Shown: positions 7,249 to 16,684, counted from the first letter of the stretch. The stretch: DNA of 50,962 bases from Streptomyces albicerus (GCF_008905045.1 NZ_VWMY01000070.1:1-50962); one strand, 5' to 3'. The notes: generated from the sequence alone by a model not told the origin. Program-made: numbers and translations.

Positions 7249-8228
7249 AGCTCTTCGACTACGCGCGCACCGCGCGTGCCTCCGAGGCCGTCGAGTTGGT
7301 CGCGGCCCGTCCCGGCGGCGCGTTCATCGCGGGCGGGACCGAGCTGACGAATCTGATGAAGGACGGTGTCCTCGCCCCGGATCTCGTCGTGGACGTGAAC
7401 AGTCTCCCCTTGGACCACATCACCTTGCGGAACGGTCGGTTGAGCATCGGGGCCACGGCCCGGATGCGGGACGTCGCCGAGCATCCGGTGGTACGGGAGC
7501 ACTTCCCGGTCGTGTCCGAGGCGCTGCTCGCCTCCGCTTCCCCGCAGGTGCGGGGCCGGGCCTCCGTCGGCGGGAACCTGATGCAGCGCACCCGGTGCTG
7601 GTACTACCGCGACCCGGGAAGTCCCTGCAACCGGCGGGAGCCCGGCAGCGGTTGCCCGGCCCTCAAGGGGCAGAATCGCTGGCACGCGATCCTCGGCGGC
7701 AGCGACCACTGCATCGCCGTGCACCCCTCCGACCTGGCGGTCGCGCTTGCCGCGCTGGACGCCGTCGTCCTCACCCTCGGACCGGACGGCCGCCGCTCCC
7801 TTCCGCTCCGGGACCTCCACCTGCTGCCGGGCGGCACTCCGCACCGGGAGACCGGGCTGCGGCACGGCGAGATGATCACCGGGGTGGAGATCCCGCAGAG
7901 CCCGCTGGCCCGTCACTCCCGCTATCTCAAGGTGCGCGACCGGGCCTCATTCGAGTTCGCAGTGGTCTCCGTGGCGGCCGCGCTGACGCTGAAGGGCCGG
8001 GTCGTGAGCGACGTGCGCCTCGCGTTCGGCGGCATCGCACCCAAGCCGTGGCGCTCCCCGAAGGCCGAACAGGCCCTGCGGAACCGCCCGTTGACCGAGG
8101 TCACGATCGCCATGGCAGGTCGCGCCCTGGTGAAGGACGCCACGCCGCGCGAACACAACGCCTTCAAGGTCGACCTCGTGCAGCGCGCCCTCGCCGACAT
8201 CCTCGAAACCCTCGGAGGCAAGCGATGA
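7245..8228 (+). CDS. paoB: PaoB-like FAD-binding subunit with 4Fe-4S loop
   Basis: 327-residue FAD subunit of the xanthine dehydrogenase family, intact. The FAD-binding signatures are AGGTELTNLMKDGV (about residues 32-45) and SVGGNLMQRTRC. A Cys-rich insertion (CWYYRDPGSPCNRREPGSGC, then SDHCIAVHPSD) matches the loop that holds a 4Fe-4S cluster in PaoB and in 4-hydroxybenzoyl-CoA reductase. The C-terminal CO-dehydrogenase-flavoprotein domain is present (about 225-327). It overlaps paoA and paoC by 4 bp. It is the only one of the four genes with no frameshift; its electron donor is predicted to be non-functional if the paoC lesions are real. Confidence 0.93.
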   Translation: MKLFDYARTARASEAVELVAARPGGAFIAGGTELTNLMKDGVLAPDLVVDVNSLPLDHITLRNGRLSIGATARMRDVAEHPVVREHFPVVSEALLASASPQVRGRASVGGNLMQRTRCWYYRDPGSPCNRREPGSGCPALKGQNRWHAILGGSDHCIAVHPSDLAVALAALDAVVLTLGPDGRRSLPLRDLHLLPGGTPHRETGLRHGEMITGVEIPQSPLARHSRYLKVRDRASFEFAVVSVAAALTLKGRVVSDVRLAFGGIAPKPWRSPKAEQALRNRPLTEVTIAMAGRALVKDATPREHNAFKVDLVQRALADILETLGGKR

Positions 8229-10419
8229 GCCCGATCGTGGGCCGCCCCGTCGCCCGTGTCGACGGACGCGCGAAGGTGACTGGGGCGGCCACCTACGCGG
8301 CCGACGCATTGGTCCGGGACGTACTGCACGGCTCTCTCGTCCTGAGCACCATCGCCCGCGGGCGCATCACCCGCATCGACACCGGCGCGGCGGAGCGCGC
8401 GCCCGGCGTACGGGCTGTGTTCACCCACCGCACCATGCCCCGCCTGAAGGTGCCCACCCATCCGTCCTTCATCAAGAAGGTCCTGCCGCTGCAGGACGCG
8501 CACATCCACCACAGCGGCCAGCCCGTGGCTTTCGTGGTCGCCGACACCCTGGAGCAGGCCCAGCACGCGGCGACACTCGTCCAGGTCTCCTACGCCGAAC
8601 GCACTCCCCAGGCCGTCCTCGCCGACGCGATGGACGAGGCGTACGTCCCCGCGCCGGGCAGCGACGGCCCCAACGAGATCACCCGCGGGGACCCCGCCCA
8701 GGGGTTCGCGCAGGCCGACGTCCGCGTCGACGTCACGTATACGACGCCCATGCAGCACCACCAGCCGATGGAGCCGTCCGCGGCCATCGCCGTCTGGGAG
8801 GGCGAGCGGCTGACACTGCACGAGTCCACCCAGGGCGTCACCGTCATACAGGCGTGCGCCGCCGAGGCGCTCGGCGTGCCGCCTGAGAACGTCCGCGTGC
8901 TCTCGCCGTACCTCGGCGGCGGCTTCGGAGCCAAGGGCCCTGGCCGTCCACCCTGCTCACGGCCGCCGTCGCCCGACAGCTCAAGCGCCCGGTCAAGCTG
9001 GTGCTGACCCGTGCGCACACCTACACCGCGCACGGGCACCGCGCCGAGGGCCACCAGCGGTTGCGGATCGGCGCGAAGCGGGACGGCACGATCACCGCCA
9101 TCGACCACGACTCCACCCAGCAGACCTCGCGTACCGAGAAGGACAGCCTCTACAACCACAGCACGGCCACCCGCCTGTTGCACGCCTGCCCCAACCTGCA
9201 CATCGCCCAGCGCGCGGTCCGCCTCGACCTGCCCGTGCCCGCCTACATCAGGGCGCCGGAGGCCATGGCCTCCCACGGCCTGGAGTCGGCCCTGGACGAG
9301 CTGGCCTACGCCCTCGACATGGACCCCGTCGAACTTCGCCTGCGCAACCACGCGTCCGTCAACTACGACACAGGCAAGCCCTGGGTCAGCAAACGGCTCG
9401 ACGAGTGCTACCGGCACGGCGCCGCCGCGTTCGGCTGGAGCGAACGCGATCCGCGCCCCGGGGCGATGCGCGACGGCGACACCCTGATCGGCTCGGGCAT
9501 GGCAGCCATCGCCCACTCGGCGGGCGGTATCCCGGGATCGGCCGCCCGCGTGGAACTCACCACCCAGGGCAAGGCCATCGTCCAGAGTGCCACCCACGAC
9601 CTCGGGACCGGCACCTACACGGTCATGTCCCAGGTGGCCGCGCAGGTCCTCGGCCTGAAACTGGCGGACGTCGACTTCCAACTCGGCGACACGGCCTACC
9701 CGTCCGCGTCCATGTCCGGCGCGTCCTCGACCGTTCCGAGTGTCGGCGCCGCCGTCAACCGGGCCTGTACCCAGGCCCGCAAGGACCTGATCGACCTCAC
9801 GGTCGCCGACGAGCGCTCACCGCTGCACGGCGTCCCGGCCGACCGGATCAGCGCGGAGGGCGGGGAGTTGTACGTGACCGACCTGCCCCGGCGCCGCGAC
9901 AGCGTCCGCGCCGTCCTCACCCGCCACGGCAAGCCCCTCAAGGCCGGCGTCGAGCCCGCCCCCGAAACCCCGGCTCAGTACGCCACCGGGGCCGTCTTCG
10001 CCGAGGTCCGCGTCGACCCGCGGCTCGGCCGCGTCCGCGTCACCCGCATGCTCGGAGCGTTCGACCCCGGCCGGGTCCTCAACCGCCGGACGCTGCGCAG
10101 CCAGGTCATCGGCAGCTTCGTCTGGGCCGTCGGCTTCACGCTCACCGAGCACACCCTCGTCGACCCCCACCTGGGACGCATCGTCAACCCCAACCTCTCC
10201 GGCTACCTCCTGCCCGTCAACGCCGACATCCCCGAGATCCAGGCCCTGTTCGTGGACAAACCGGATCCCACGAGCGAGGCCCTCGGCGCCCGCGGATTCG
10301 GGCAGGCCCCCATGTGCGGCGCGACGGCGGCCATCGGCAACGCCGTCCACCACGCCACCGGGCATCGCATCCGTGACCTGCCCATCACCCAGGACAAGAT
10401 CATCCGAGGCGGACGATGA
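8225..10419 (+). pseudogene. paoC: PaoC-like molybdenum-binding catalytic subunit, frameshifted, catalytic Glu replaced by Gln
   Basis: Homologue of the molybdopterin-cytosine-dinucleotide subunit (about 730 residues). The first frame reads MSPIVGRPVARVDGRAKVTG through to VRVLSPYLGGGFGAKG. The protein then resumes in another frame as WPSTLLTAAVARQLKRPVKL, so an indel lies at about 8934-8943. From there it is open to 10419. Near the C-terminus the family active-site motif GxGE reads ARGFGQAP: the residue equivalent to the catalytic Glu (Glu692 of E. coli PaoC, judged by distance from the C-terminus) is Gln (codon CAG). With the frameshift this suggests loss of aldehyde oxidation. The ends are ATGA-coupled with paoB and paoD. 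Confidence 0.87.
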
Positions 10420-11587
10420 CCACCACCCCGGAGCACGCCACCTGGGAGCGGCTGCATGCCCTTTGGGAAGCCGGTACGCCCTGCGCCCTCGCCACGGTCG
10501 TCTCCACCTTCGGCTCCGCCCCACGCCGCCCCGGAGCGATCATGCTCTCCACCCCGGACGGCAAGGTCACCGGCAGCGTGTCCGGCGGCTGCGTGGAGGG
10601 CGCCGTGTACGACCTGTGCCACCAGGCCATCCAGGACGGCATCCCCGTACTCGAACGCTACGGCGTCAGCGACGACGACGCCGGAGCGATCGGCCTGACC
10701 TGCGGCGGCACCATCAACGTCTTCGTCGACGCGTCGACCGACGAGCCTTCCCCGAACTGGGCTACCTCGTCGAGCACATGAGGTCGGGCACCGCCGTCGC
10801 CCTGGCCACAGTCGTCGAAGGCGACGGATCACGGCAGCCGGGCGCCCACCTGGTCTGCTGGGCCGACGGCACGAGAGGAAGCACCGGCAGGTCCACCCTC
10901 GACGGTGAGATCACCGAGGCGGCCCGGCGGCTGCTCGCGCACGGCCGCCCGGGCACCTTCCCACTCGAAACCGCCAGCCCGGCCGGCGGCCTGCAGGTGT
11001 TCATCAACTGCCTGGCCCCGCCGCCCCGCATGCTGGTCTACGGCGCGGGCGAGCTCGCCGCGGCCCTCTCCCACCAAGGCTCATTGCTCGGCTACCGGGT
11101 CACCGTGTGCGACGCCCGCCCGGTCTTCACCACCCCCGAGAGATTCCCGGACGCCGACGAGGTCGTCGTGGACTGGCCCCACCGCCACCTCACCGCCGAG
11201 GCAGCGGCGCGGCGCGTCGACACCCGCACCGTGGTCGTCTCGCTGACCCACGACCCGAAGTTCGAAATCCCCCTGCTCAAGGCCGCATTGCGGATGAACC
11301 TGGCCTACGTCGGCGCCATGGGCTCGCGCCGCAGCATCGAGCAGCGCAAGGTGTCACTGCGGGCAGCGGGCCTGACGGACGACCAACTGGCCAGGCTCAG
11401 CGCCCCCGTGGGTCTCGACCTGGGCGGTGCCGACCCGGCGGAGACAGCGTTGTCAGTCGCCGCCGAGATCCTCCTGCTTCGCCACGGCGGTGGCGGGGCG
11501 GCGGCCCGCCTTTCCGCATCCACCGGCCCTATCCACCGGGAGTTCTCCGCAACCATGCCCGTGCCGGGCGCCAACGGCGCCGCATAG
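10416..11587 (+). pseudogene. paoD: XdhC/PaoD-family molybdenum-cofactor insertion factor, frameshifted
   Basis: XdhC-family chaperone that inserts sulfurated molybdenum cofactor into the catalytic subunit. The first frame starts MTTTPEHATWERLHALWEAG and carries the XdhC signature TFGSAPRRPGAIML and GSVSGGCVEGAVYD, reaching TCGGTINVFVDA. The protein continues in another frame from FPELGYLVEHM, placing an indel at about 10740-10750. The Rossmann domain (LVYGAGELAAALSHQG, VTVCDARPVF) and the C-terminal AYVGAMGSRRSIEQRK and DLGGADPAETALSVAAEILL are intact. Total length would be about 390 residues, normal for the family. It ends 80 bp before an IS relic. Confidence 0.87.
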
Positions 11588-11664
11588 ACCGTCGGCCCCG
11601 AGCGATTTGTGCTGCACCTCCCTGGAGCTCGACCTTTCGTTCTGACCAACCGTCACGCCAAGTT

Positions 11665-12481
11665 TTGTGCGGGTGTGAAAGGAGCCGTACCACAGGCAGG
11701 TGGTCTCGGCGGCGAACACCGTCTCGATGCGACCGTAGCGGACCACCGCTGGCAGGGTGAACACCCGCGTGGCGGCCGGCTCGGCCGGCGTGGCGAGCCG
11801 CCCGCCCTTCAGGCGGGGCCGCCCGCGCCGTCCGGTCGGCGGCGGAGCGAGCGCGTGGAGCACCGCGTTGGACGGCACCCGGGTGGTGAAGGTGACCGAT
11901 GCGGGCAGGTCACGCAATGCACGGCCGTGGTAGGCGGCGTCGGCGACCACATCGATACGCCGGCTCCAGTGGCAGGCGGCCAGGAACCGGATCATGGAGG
12001 CGGCGAGCTCGACCTTGGTCTGCTCGCCCTTCGGGCGGTGCAGTCGGGCGGCGATGGGCAGGCACACCGGCCGGGACGGGAACGGCAGCTCCACCACCAA
12101 CCCCAGGACGACGAAGCAGGTGCCGTAGCCGTTCCCATCGCGGCCGGTGGCAGAATCGTCGTGCTGCCAGGCGGCACCGAAGACCTTCTTCCCGCGCCGT
12201 TTGGACAGCGTGTCGTCCACCGCCACCGTCAGCGGGGTGCCGTCGGGCACCAGCGAGCGCACCACCAGATGGGACAGCGACGCACCAAGCGTCTGCGGGT
12301 CGCAGCGGGCGCGGGCGAAGAAGGAGTGGGCCCGGTCGTGGGACCAGTGACGCGTCAAGTTCGCGCCCAGCAGCATCCCGGTAACCGTGCCCTGGCCGAT
12401 GTTCGCACTCAGTCCGGTGACCAGCGCGGCGAACGTGGAGAAGGTCGGCGAGGTGAAACTGCCGCGTAAAGCACCCAGCAC
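11665..12481 (-). pseudogene. IS701-like DDE transposase, C-terminally truncated
   Basis: Minus-strand transposase relic reading NLTRHWSHDRAHSFFARAR, the first DDE aspartate region VAVDDTLSKRRGKKVFG, then WQHDDSATGRDGNGYG, the second aspartate region IDVVADAAYHGRALRDLP and TCLWYGSFHTRT. Homology stops at about 11665, before the C-terminal Glu region. The remaining frame downstream runs into unrelated sequence beside paoD. The only start in the preserved frame is GTG 12481. Family placement (DDE superfamily, IS701/PF13546-like) is from motif memory. Confidence 0.8.
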
Positions 12482-12626
12482 GGCGAGCAGAGATGCGGGT
12501 ACGGTCCGGCTCCCAAGGCATCGGCGGGTCCCTCACAGCAGGCGACATAAGCACCGCCGATGCTTCCCTGCCGTCCGCCCCCAGGCCGGACTGATGGCCA
12601 CAGGTCACCCGCGCGAGCCACCTGGC
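12063..12626. repeat. source copy of an IS repeat (segments 12063-12138 and 12476-12626)
   Basis: Two segments of the IS701-like relic, an internal piece (12063-12138) and the 5' end plus leader (12476-12626), recur in the same orientation and order at 12921-12996 and 13000-13149. The intervening 337 bp are absent from the second copy. Confidence 0.85.
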
Positions 12627-12668
12627 TGACGGTTGATCAGAACGGCGAAATTCGAGGAGAATCGGATC

Positions 12669-12878
12669 ATGGCGATATGCAAGAAGTGCGGCGTGCGAAA
12701 GCGCCGTTGGCCCCGTTCCTGTCCCGGGTGCCGCGCCGGGTCGGCCCGGGCGGACGTGGCCGTGGCGGGGGCCGATGTGGCCGTGGCGGGGGCCGATGTG
12801 GCCGTGGCGGCAGGACTGTTCGGGTGGATCAGACGGGCAGTCACGGGCGTTGTGCGGCGGATTCTCGACTGGACCTGA
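12669..12878 (+). CDS. small zinc-ribbon-like protein with a 7-residue tandem repeat
   Basis: 69-residue ORF from ATG 12669, preceded by CGAGGAGAAT as a ribosome site. It begins MAICKKCGVRKRRWPRSCPGC, two CxxC pairs typical of a zinc ribbon. A 7-residue unit ADVAVAG then occurs three times, the last diverging to ADVAVAA, encoded by a 21-bp tandem repeat. It ends with an amphipathic or membrane-type tail (GLFGWIRRAVTGVVRRILDW). I do not recognise a family. A degenerate second copy of the start (MDICKRGG) lies at about 18732, downstream of the second IS481 end, after an identical 29-bp segment. It is therefore part of a duplicated unit. Expression is unproven. Confidence 0.5.
   Translation: MAICKKCGVRKRRWPRSCPGCRAGSARADVAVAGADVAVAGADVAVAAGLFGWIRRAVTGVVRRILDWT
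12750..12812 (+). repeat. 21-bp tandem repeat, 3 units
   Basis: Three head-to-tail 21-bp units (12750-12770, 12771-12791, 12792-12812). Units 2 and 3 differ only at their last two bases, and unit 1 differs at two positions. The repeat encodes the ADVAVAG units of the small ORF and keeps its frame. Confidence 0.9.
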
Positions 12879-12920
12879 CCCAGCGGGCGCGATCCGGCTC
12901 CCGAAGTCGTCGGCATCGAT

Positions 12921-13149
12921 CACACCGGCCGGGGCAGGAACGGCAGCTCCACCACCAGCCCCAGGACGACGAAGCAGGTGCCGTAGCCGATCCCATGGCC
13001 AGTACGGCGAGCAGAGATGCGGGGACGGTCGGCTCCGGAAGCATCGGCGGGTCCCTCACAGCAGGCGACATAAGCACCGCCGATGCTTCCCTGCCGTCCG
13101 CCCCCAGGCCGGACTGATGACCAGAGGTCACCCGCGCGAGCCACCTAGC
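12921..13149. mobile_element. internally deleted copy of the IS701-like element
   Basis: 12921-12996 matches 12063-12138, and 13000-13149 matches 12476-12626, at roughly 90-97% by eye and in the same orientation. A simple internal deletion of the part equivalent to 12139-12475 explains the copy. It has no coding capacity. Its right edge (CCTAGC, 13144-13149) is the target in which the composite unit 13150-18658 inserted. Confidence 0.8.
13144..13149. repeat. target-site duplication, left (CCTAGC)
   Basis: Six bases identical to 18659-18664, directly abutting the TGTG end of the IS481-type terminus. The core CTAG fits the NCTAGN preference and 6-bp duplication known for IS481. Confidence 0.75.
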
Positions 13150-13318
13150 TGTGGTGTCTCAGGACGTTGGTTCCACGGCGTCTTCGAACGCCAGCTGCTG
13201 CGGGAGGATGTCGAACGGATCCGGCGGCTGGTCGAAGGTTACGCGGTAGTCGCTGCCGGAGGTCCGGCTGATCGGTGGCTTCCCGCCCAGGGCGGTGTGC
13301 GGCTTACTGCGGGGCGTT
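13150..13318 (-). pseudogene. IS481-family transposase, C-terminal remnant (copy A)
   Basis: Minus-strand frame ends HTALGGKPPISRTSGSDYRV and then TFDQPPDPFDILPQQLAFED up to AVEPTS and stop. ALGGKPPISR is the hallmark C-terminus of IS481-type transposases. Upstream of about 13318 homology is lost where IS701-type sequence on the other strand begins. It pairs with copy B at 18340-18658. Confidence 0.75.
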
Positions 13319-13806
13319 GGGCAAGAGGGCCAACTAGCCAGGTCGCGGTCAGCGTCCACGCCGCCACCGATACCGCCTCCTGCCCGCTGCAATGGCGGCT
13401 GTTCCTCCCCACAGAATGGGCCTCGGACGCCAGCCGCCGGACCCTCACCCGCATCCCGGCCGAGATCAGGCGCCGCGAGAAGTGGCGCCTGGCGTTGGAC
13501 ATGCTCGGCACGCTGGCCGGCTGGGGCATGACACCGCCGGTCGCGGTGGCCGATGCCGCCTACGGCACCAACGCATACCTGCGGGCCGCCCTGTCCGACT
13601 GCCGGCTCGCCTACGTACTGGCCCGTCCGAGCGGATGTGACCGCCCACCCGTTCAACGCGAAGCCCGTGGCCCCGGACCGCAACGGGCCCATCGGCTGCT
13701 GGCCTCAGCCCCGCTACCGCCGGCCCGCGCCGTCGGTGACAGCCCTGGCCGTCGGCCTTGGGCGCGCTTCACACCCCTGACCTGGCGGAACGGCTCGCGG
13801 CGATGA
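13319..13806 (+). pseudogene. IS701-family transposase fragment, frameshifted
   Basis: Plus-strand fragment: VSVHAATDTASCPLQWRLFL, PTEWASD, RIPAEIRRREKWRLALDMLG, then the second DDE aspartate region PPVAVADAAYGTNAYLRAAL and YVLA. The frame then shifts: further family segments (TAHPFNAKP, RYRRPAP) are in one frame and ARFTPLTWRNGSRR in another. Neither end of the gene is present. It lies inside the composite unit and probably disrupted IS481 copy A. Confidence 0.75.
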
Positions 13807-13931
13807 AACCGGGCACCCGCCAGGACGGCGAACCGTTCTGGCGGGTGCCCCTTGTCTGCGACAGGGTGGTGCCACCCGCGGTCGCAGCCATCGAGCGCGA
13901 GACCGAAGTCGCCCGCGCGAGGGACCGAGTG

Positions 13932-14480
13932 CTAGGCGATGCTGCCGGTGCCGCCCAGAGACCAAGTCTGGGTGCCCTTGCCATCGTTGTTGATGTTGTA
14001 GTTGATGAAGGCGTCGGCGGTCCAGTTGTTCCTGCTGGTGGTGTTCTTCGTCGCTTCCAGGTCGCAGTCGAGCGCGAAGCCGTTCTCGTCGCCGTACCGG
14101 TCGAAGTCCGCTGTCGCATCCAGGTAGATGGCCGGGCCCATCTCGCAGTAGCTACTGGCCTTGGCCACGTCACCCTGCTCGAGCCGCAGGTATATGTCGA
14201 ACTTCTCGAACTTGTCGACGACCCCGCCGCCGTCCTTCCAGTTGCCGTAGGCATAGGCGACGTACTTGTTGCTACCCGACTCACGCACGACACACAACTT
14301 GATGTAGAAGTCGGTGTTCAGGCCGGGCGTGGAGAACTCCTTGTGCTGTTTGTCGCCGTTGCACTTGTAGGCGGCAGCGGCTGGGCTGGCACCGAAGGCG
14401 ATGGTCCCCGCCAGAGCGATCCCGAAGGCCAATGCCGTAGTGCCTGCACGCTTCATCGCCTGCTTCATGATCTGAGCCAT
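13932..14480 (-). CDS. small secreted protein, family unknown
   Basis: 182 residues from ATG 14480 (GGGGGACTAC ribosome site). A Sec-type signal peptide is clear: basic MAQIMKQAMKRAG, hydrophobic TTALAFGIALAGTIAFG, cleavage after ASPAAAA. The mature part of about 140 residues has five Cys (YKCNGDK, IKLCVV, SSYCEMG, ALDCDLE and none after) and is rich in Tyr, Asp and Asn, predicting a small beta-rich extracellular protein. It ends GTQTWSLGGTGSIA. A long upstream in-frame extension to 14684 is rejected because it would bury the signal. Its neighbour at 15019 is another secreted protein on the same strand. Cargo of the composite unit; function unknown. Confidence 0.82.
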   Translation of the reverse strand: MAQIMKQAMKRAGTTALAFGIALAGTIAFGASPAAAAYKCNGDKQHKEFSTPGLNTDFYIKLCVVRESGSNKYVAYAYGNWKDGGGVVDKFEKFDIYLRLEQGDVAKASSYCEMGPAIYLDATADFDRYGDENGFALDCDLEATKNTTSRNNWTADAFINYNINNDGKGTQTWSLGGTGSIA

Positions 14481-15018
14481 GTAGTCCCCCCATTGATGGT
14501 CATGTTTTGACGTCTTCGGACGAGCTGCGCTGGCCGGGGCCAGCTCCATCCCGGGGCTCATGTTGCCCCAAGTGCTGGGCACCGGCGTGTAGTTGACCGT
14601 GTTCCCTTCCCCGTCCGGGCGGCCAAGTGTGGTGCTGCCGCCGTGGGCACGGACGCTACGGCCCTCTGACCAATGTTCGTTCAACGCGTGTTAAGCGAAC
14701 CTGCACGACTCGCGCGGCAGGCTTACGGCCCGGTCGGGGTCTGGTGCAACCCGCTACCACCTCGATGACCGCGACCACGGCCACTACCCCGCTCTGCGGC
14801 ACCGGCTCACCACCTACGCCGAACCCCTCGCGGACACCATCGACACCGACCGCCCCGACGATCGAATCAAGGGAGCCCGGAATACGGACGCCATCTCGGG
14901 CGGCACCGGAATCCCGGGGTGCGGCTCCTGGTCGGGTGCAACCAGGCCATGGTCGGGCCTGTGGTCGGGGTGCACACCCGCCCGGGCGACACGTACAGGC
15001 CCGGCTCCCTGGGCTCGG
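14481..15018. other. 538-bp gap between the two secreted-protein genes
   Basis: It contains the promoter region of the gene at 13932-14480 and no convincing gene. A plus-strand stretch (14750-14880) translates RYHLDDRDHGHYPALRHRL and TTYAEPLADTIDTDRPDD without start or stop and looks like a coding fragment I cannot name. Confidence 0.4.
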
Positions 15019-15483
15019 TCAGGTAGCCCAGCTGGTAGGTGAGCACCTGTTGTTAGTCACCCACTTGTGGGAGCTGATGTTGTCGGTGACCTGGATATTG
15101 CCGCCGGTGAAGTAGTCGTCAGCGATATTGCTGGCGTAGAGCTCGTTCTTGGAGAGGCAGACGTATCCCCCGCCCCAGTCCTGTCCGGTGCCGTTGAAGA
15201 ACTTGACCGCAATGCTCCCCTTGTTCAGGATGGATGACGCCTTGTTGGTGTCCGTGCCTTGGAACGGACCGCTGCTGTTGCCCCAGTCCGAGTCCCAGCT
15301 CTTGCTGTAGCCGAGGGCACCGCCGTGGCACTCGATGTCGTTATAGGCGTACATGTACCCGTACGCCGCCGCCGTGTAGTTATCGTTGCAAGCCCAGTTG
15401 TCGGCTTGTGCGCTCGTCGCGGGTACGAGCGCTCCCAGCCCCCCAAGGGCCAGAGCGGAAAGAGCCGCAGGAATTTTGCGCAT
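15019..15483 (-). CDS. small secreted protein, possibly peptidase-inhibitor I36-like
   Basis: 154 residues from ATG 15483: signal peptide MRKIPAALSALALGGLGALV ending ATSAQA, then a mature domain of about 125 residues (DNWACNDNYTAAAYGYMYAY, IECHGGALGYSKSW, SILNKGSIAVKFFNG, YVCLSKNELYASNI, DNISSHKWVTNNRC). Four Cys, and the ...GN..DN ISSHKW pattern near the end, recall beta/gamma-crystallin-like inhibitors of family I36 (SMPI type). The match is partial, so this is tentative. The ribosome site is not strong (CGGAGCAGCC). Together with the gene at 13932 it forms a pair of extracellular cargo proteins within the composite unit. Confidence 0.8.
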   Translation of the reverse strand: MRKIPAALSALALGGLGALVPATSAQADNWACNDNYTAAAYGYMYAYNDIECHGGALGYSKSWDSDWGNSSGPFQGTDTNKASSILNKGSIAVKFFNGTGQDWGGGYVCLSKNELYASNIADDYFTGGNIQVTDNISSHKWVTNNRCSPTSWAT

Positions 15484-15576
15484 GGCTGCTCCGTCTTCTG
15501 TGCGGTGTGGTGGAACATCTGCGGCCGTGTGCCGCGGAATCTGAGAGGTCCGGTGCGTCCGGACGGTCCGGTGCCG

Positions 15577-16527
15577 TCAGGCTTCGGAGTCGGTAATGCT
15601 TTCGGCCCGAGCCAAAGCGCCCAGTCTCATACGCTGATAGGCGGCGATGTCTTCGCTGTAGCGCTGGAGCTTCGCGGCGCGGTACTCACGCTCGAGGGCG
15701 CGAGCCGTTTTGCCCAGCGAGGTCTTTACCGCACACGTGGCTTCGGTCACCGCCAACTGCACCTCGGCGGCATGGGCCCGCGCGGCGCTCATTCCCTGCG
15801 CGAGCGCATGGCGCTCCTCCCGGATCTCGTCTGGGGACGCGTAGGCGTGGCCAGCTTTGCGCATGCACCGCGACCAGGCCTCGACCGCTTTCACGAAGCG
15901 CGGGTCCTTGACGAGATGCGGAACGTAGAGAGGCGTCAAACTCGTAGCGATCTTATTGACGCGGAACCAGGTCGCGGCGTCGCCATACAGCTTCCCCCTG
16001 GCCGCGGCCAGGCAGCCCGTGCTGGTTGTGCTGACGGTGCCGCCGGCGGGAAGATCCACCGACAGTTCGCCCTTCGAGAGGTCGCCGTCCAGGGTCTTCG
16101 TATAGCGGATCCGATCTGCTACCGGGAGGGCGTTGGCGTACGCGGCATTTGGGTCGGCCAGGCGAGCCCGCTCGGCCTTCTTCTCGAACTCCCCGCCGTA
16201 GCCGTACGTGCGCGCCCAGTTGACATCGTCCAGGACGTAGCCGTTCCCTTGGCGCTCCGCGACGCTCGCCATCGGCGCCACCCAGTAGCGGAACCCTTTG
16301 CCCTCCATGCACTTCTTGACCAGCATCGACTCGGCGTGTTCGACCAGTACCTCCTCGGCGTCGGTCAGGTCCCGCTCCTGCCCCTCGACGCTCCGGTGCA
16401 CGGAGTCTTGTTCCGGGTGAGCGGCCCTTGGCCCGTCGCCCACGCTGTTCGTGCAGCCGGCCGCGGTGAATGCAGTAAGTGCCGTGATCAGCGTGACCGT
16501 GCAAGCGGCCGCAAACGCTCGCCCCAT
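15577..16527 (-). CDS. lipoprotein, function unknown
   Basis: 316 residues from ATG 16527. A type II signal peptide (MGRAFAAACTVTLITALTAF, then TAAGC lipobox) makes it a lipid-anchored surface protein. The mature part has ERDLTDAEEVLVEHAESMLV and KKCMEGKGFRYWVAPMASVA, then CLAAARGKLYG, WSRCMRKAGHAY and a helical C-terminal region with VTEATCAVKTSLGKTARALE. The spaced Cys of CMEGKGF, CLAAARG, CMRKAG and CAVKTS probably form disulfides. This arrangement is familiar from uncharacterised Streptomyces lipoproteins, but I cannot give a function. It lies between the secreted-protein genes and the PucR-type regulator within the composite unit. Confidence 0.85.
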   Translation of the reverse strand: MGRAFAAACTVTLITALTAFTAAGCTNSVGDGPRAAHPEQDSVHRSVEGQERDLTDAEEVLVEHAESMLVKKCMEGKGFRYWVAPMASVAERQGNGYVLDDVNWARTYGYGGEFEKKAERARLADPNAAYANALPVADRIRYTKTLDGDLSKGELSVDLPAGGTVSTTSTGCLAAARGKLYGDAATWFRVNKIATSLTPLYVPHLVKDPRFVKAVEAWSRCMRKAGHAYASPDEIREERHALAQGMSAARAHAAEVQLAVTEATCAVKTSLGKTARALEREYRAAKLQRYSEDIAAYQRMRLGALARAESITDSEA

Positions 16528-16684
16528 CGTCTTATGCCCCCTATTGGCTCTGCGGAGCGCACATTTCGTTGTTGTCGTCTGGAGATCGCCCCAGGCGCAA
16601 TCGCAGGCCGGGTGAAGCAGACTGTAGGGAGCACTGTGGATGGTGGGCAATGCGCACGGTGCGCAGTTGCGGGGTTGCGACTGT

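Noticed and set aside
12750..12812. 21-bp tandem repeat as CRISPR-like
   Set aside because: Units are contiguous without spacers and keep a reading frame.
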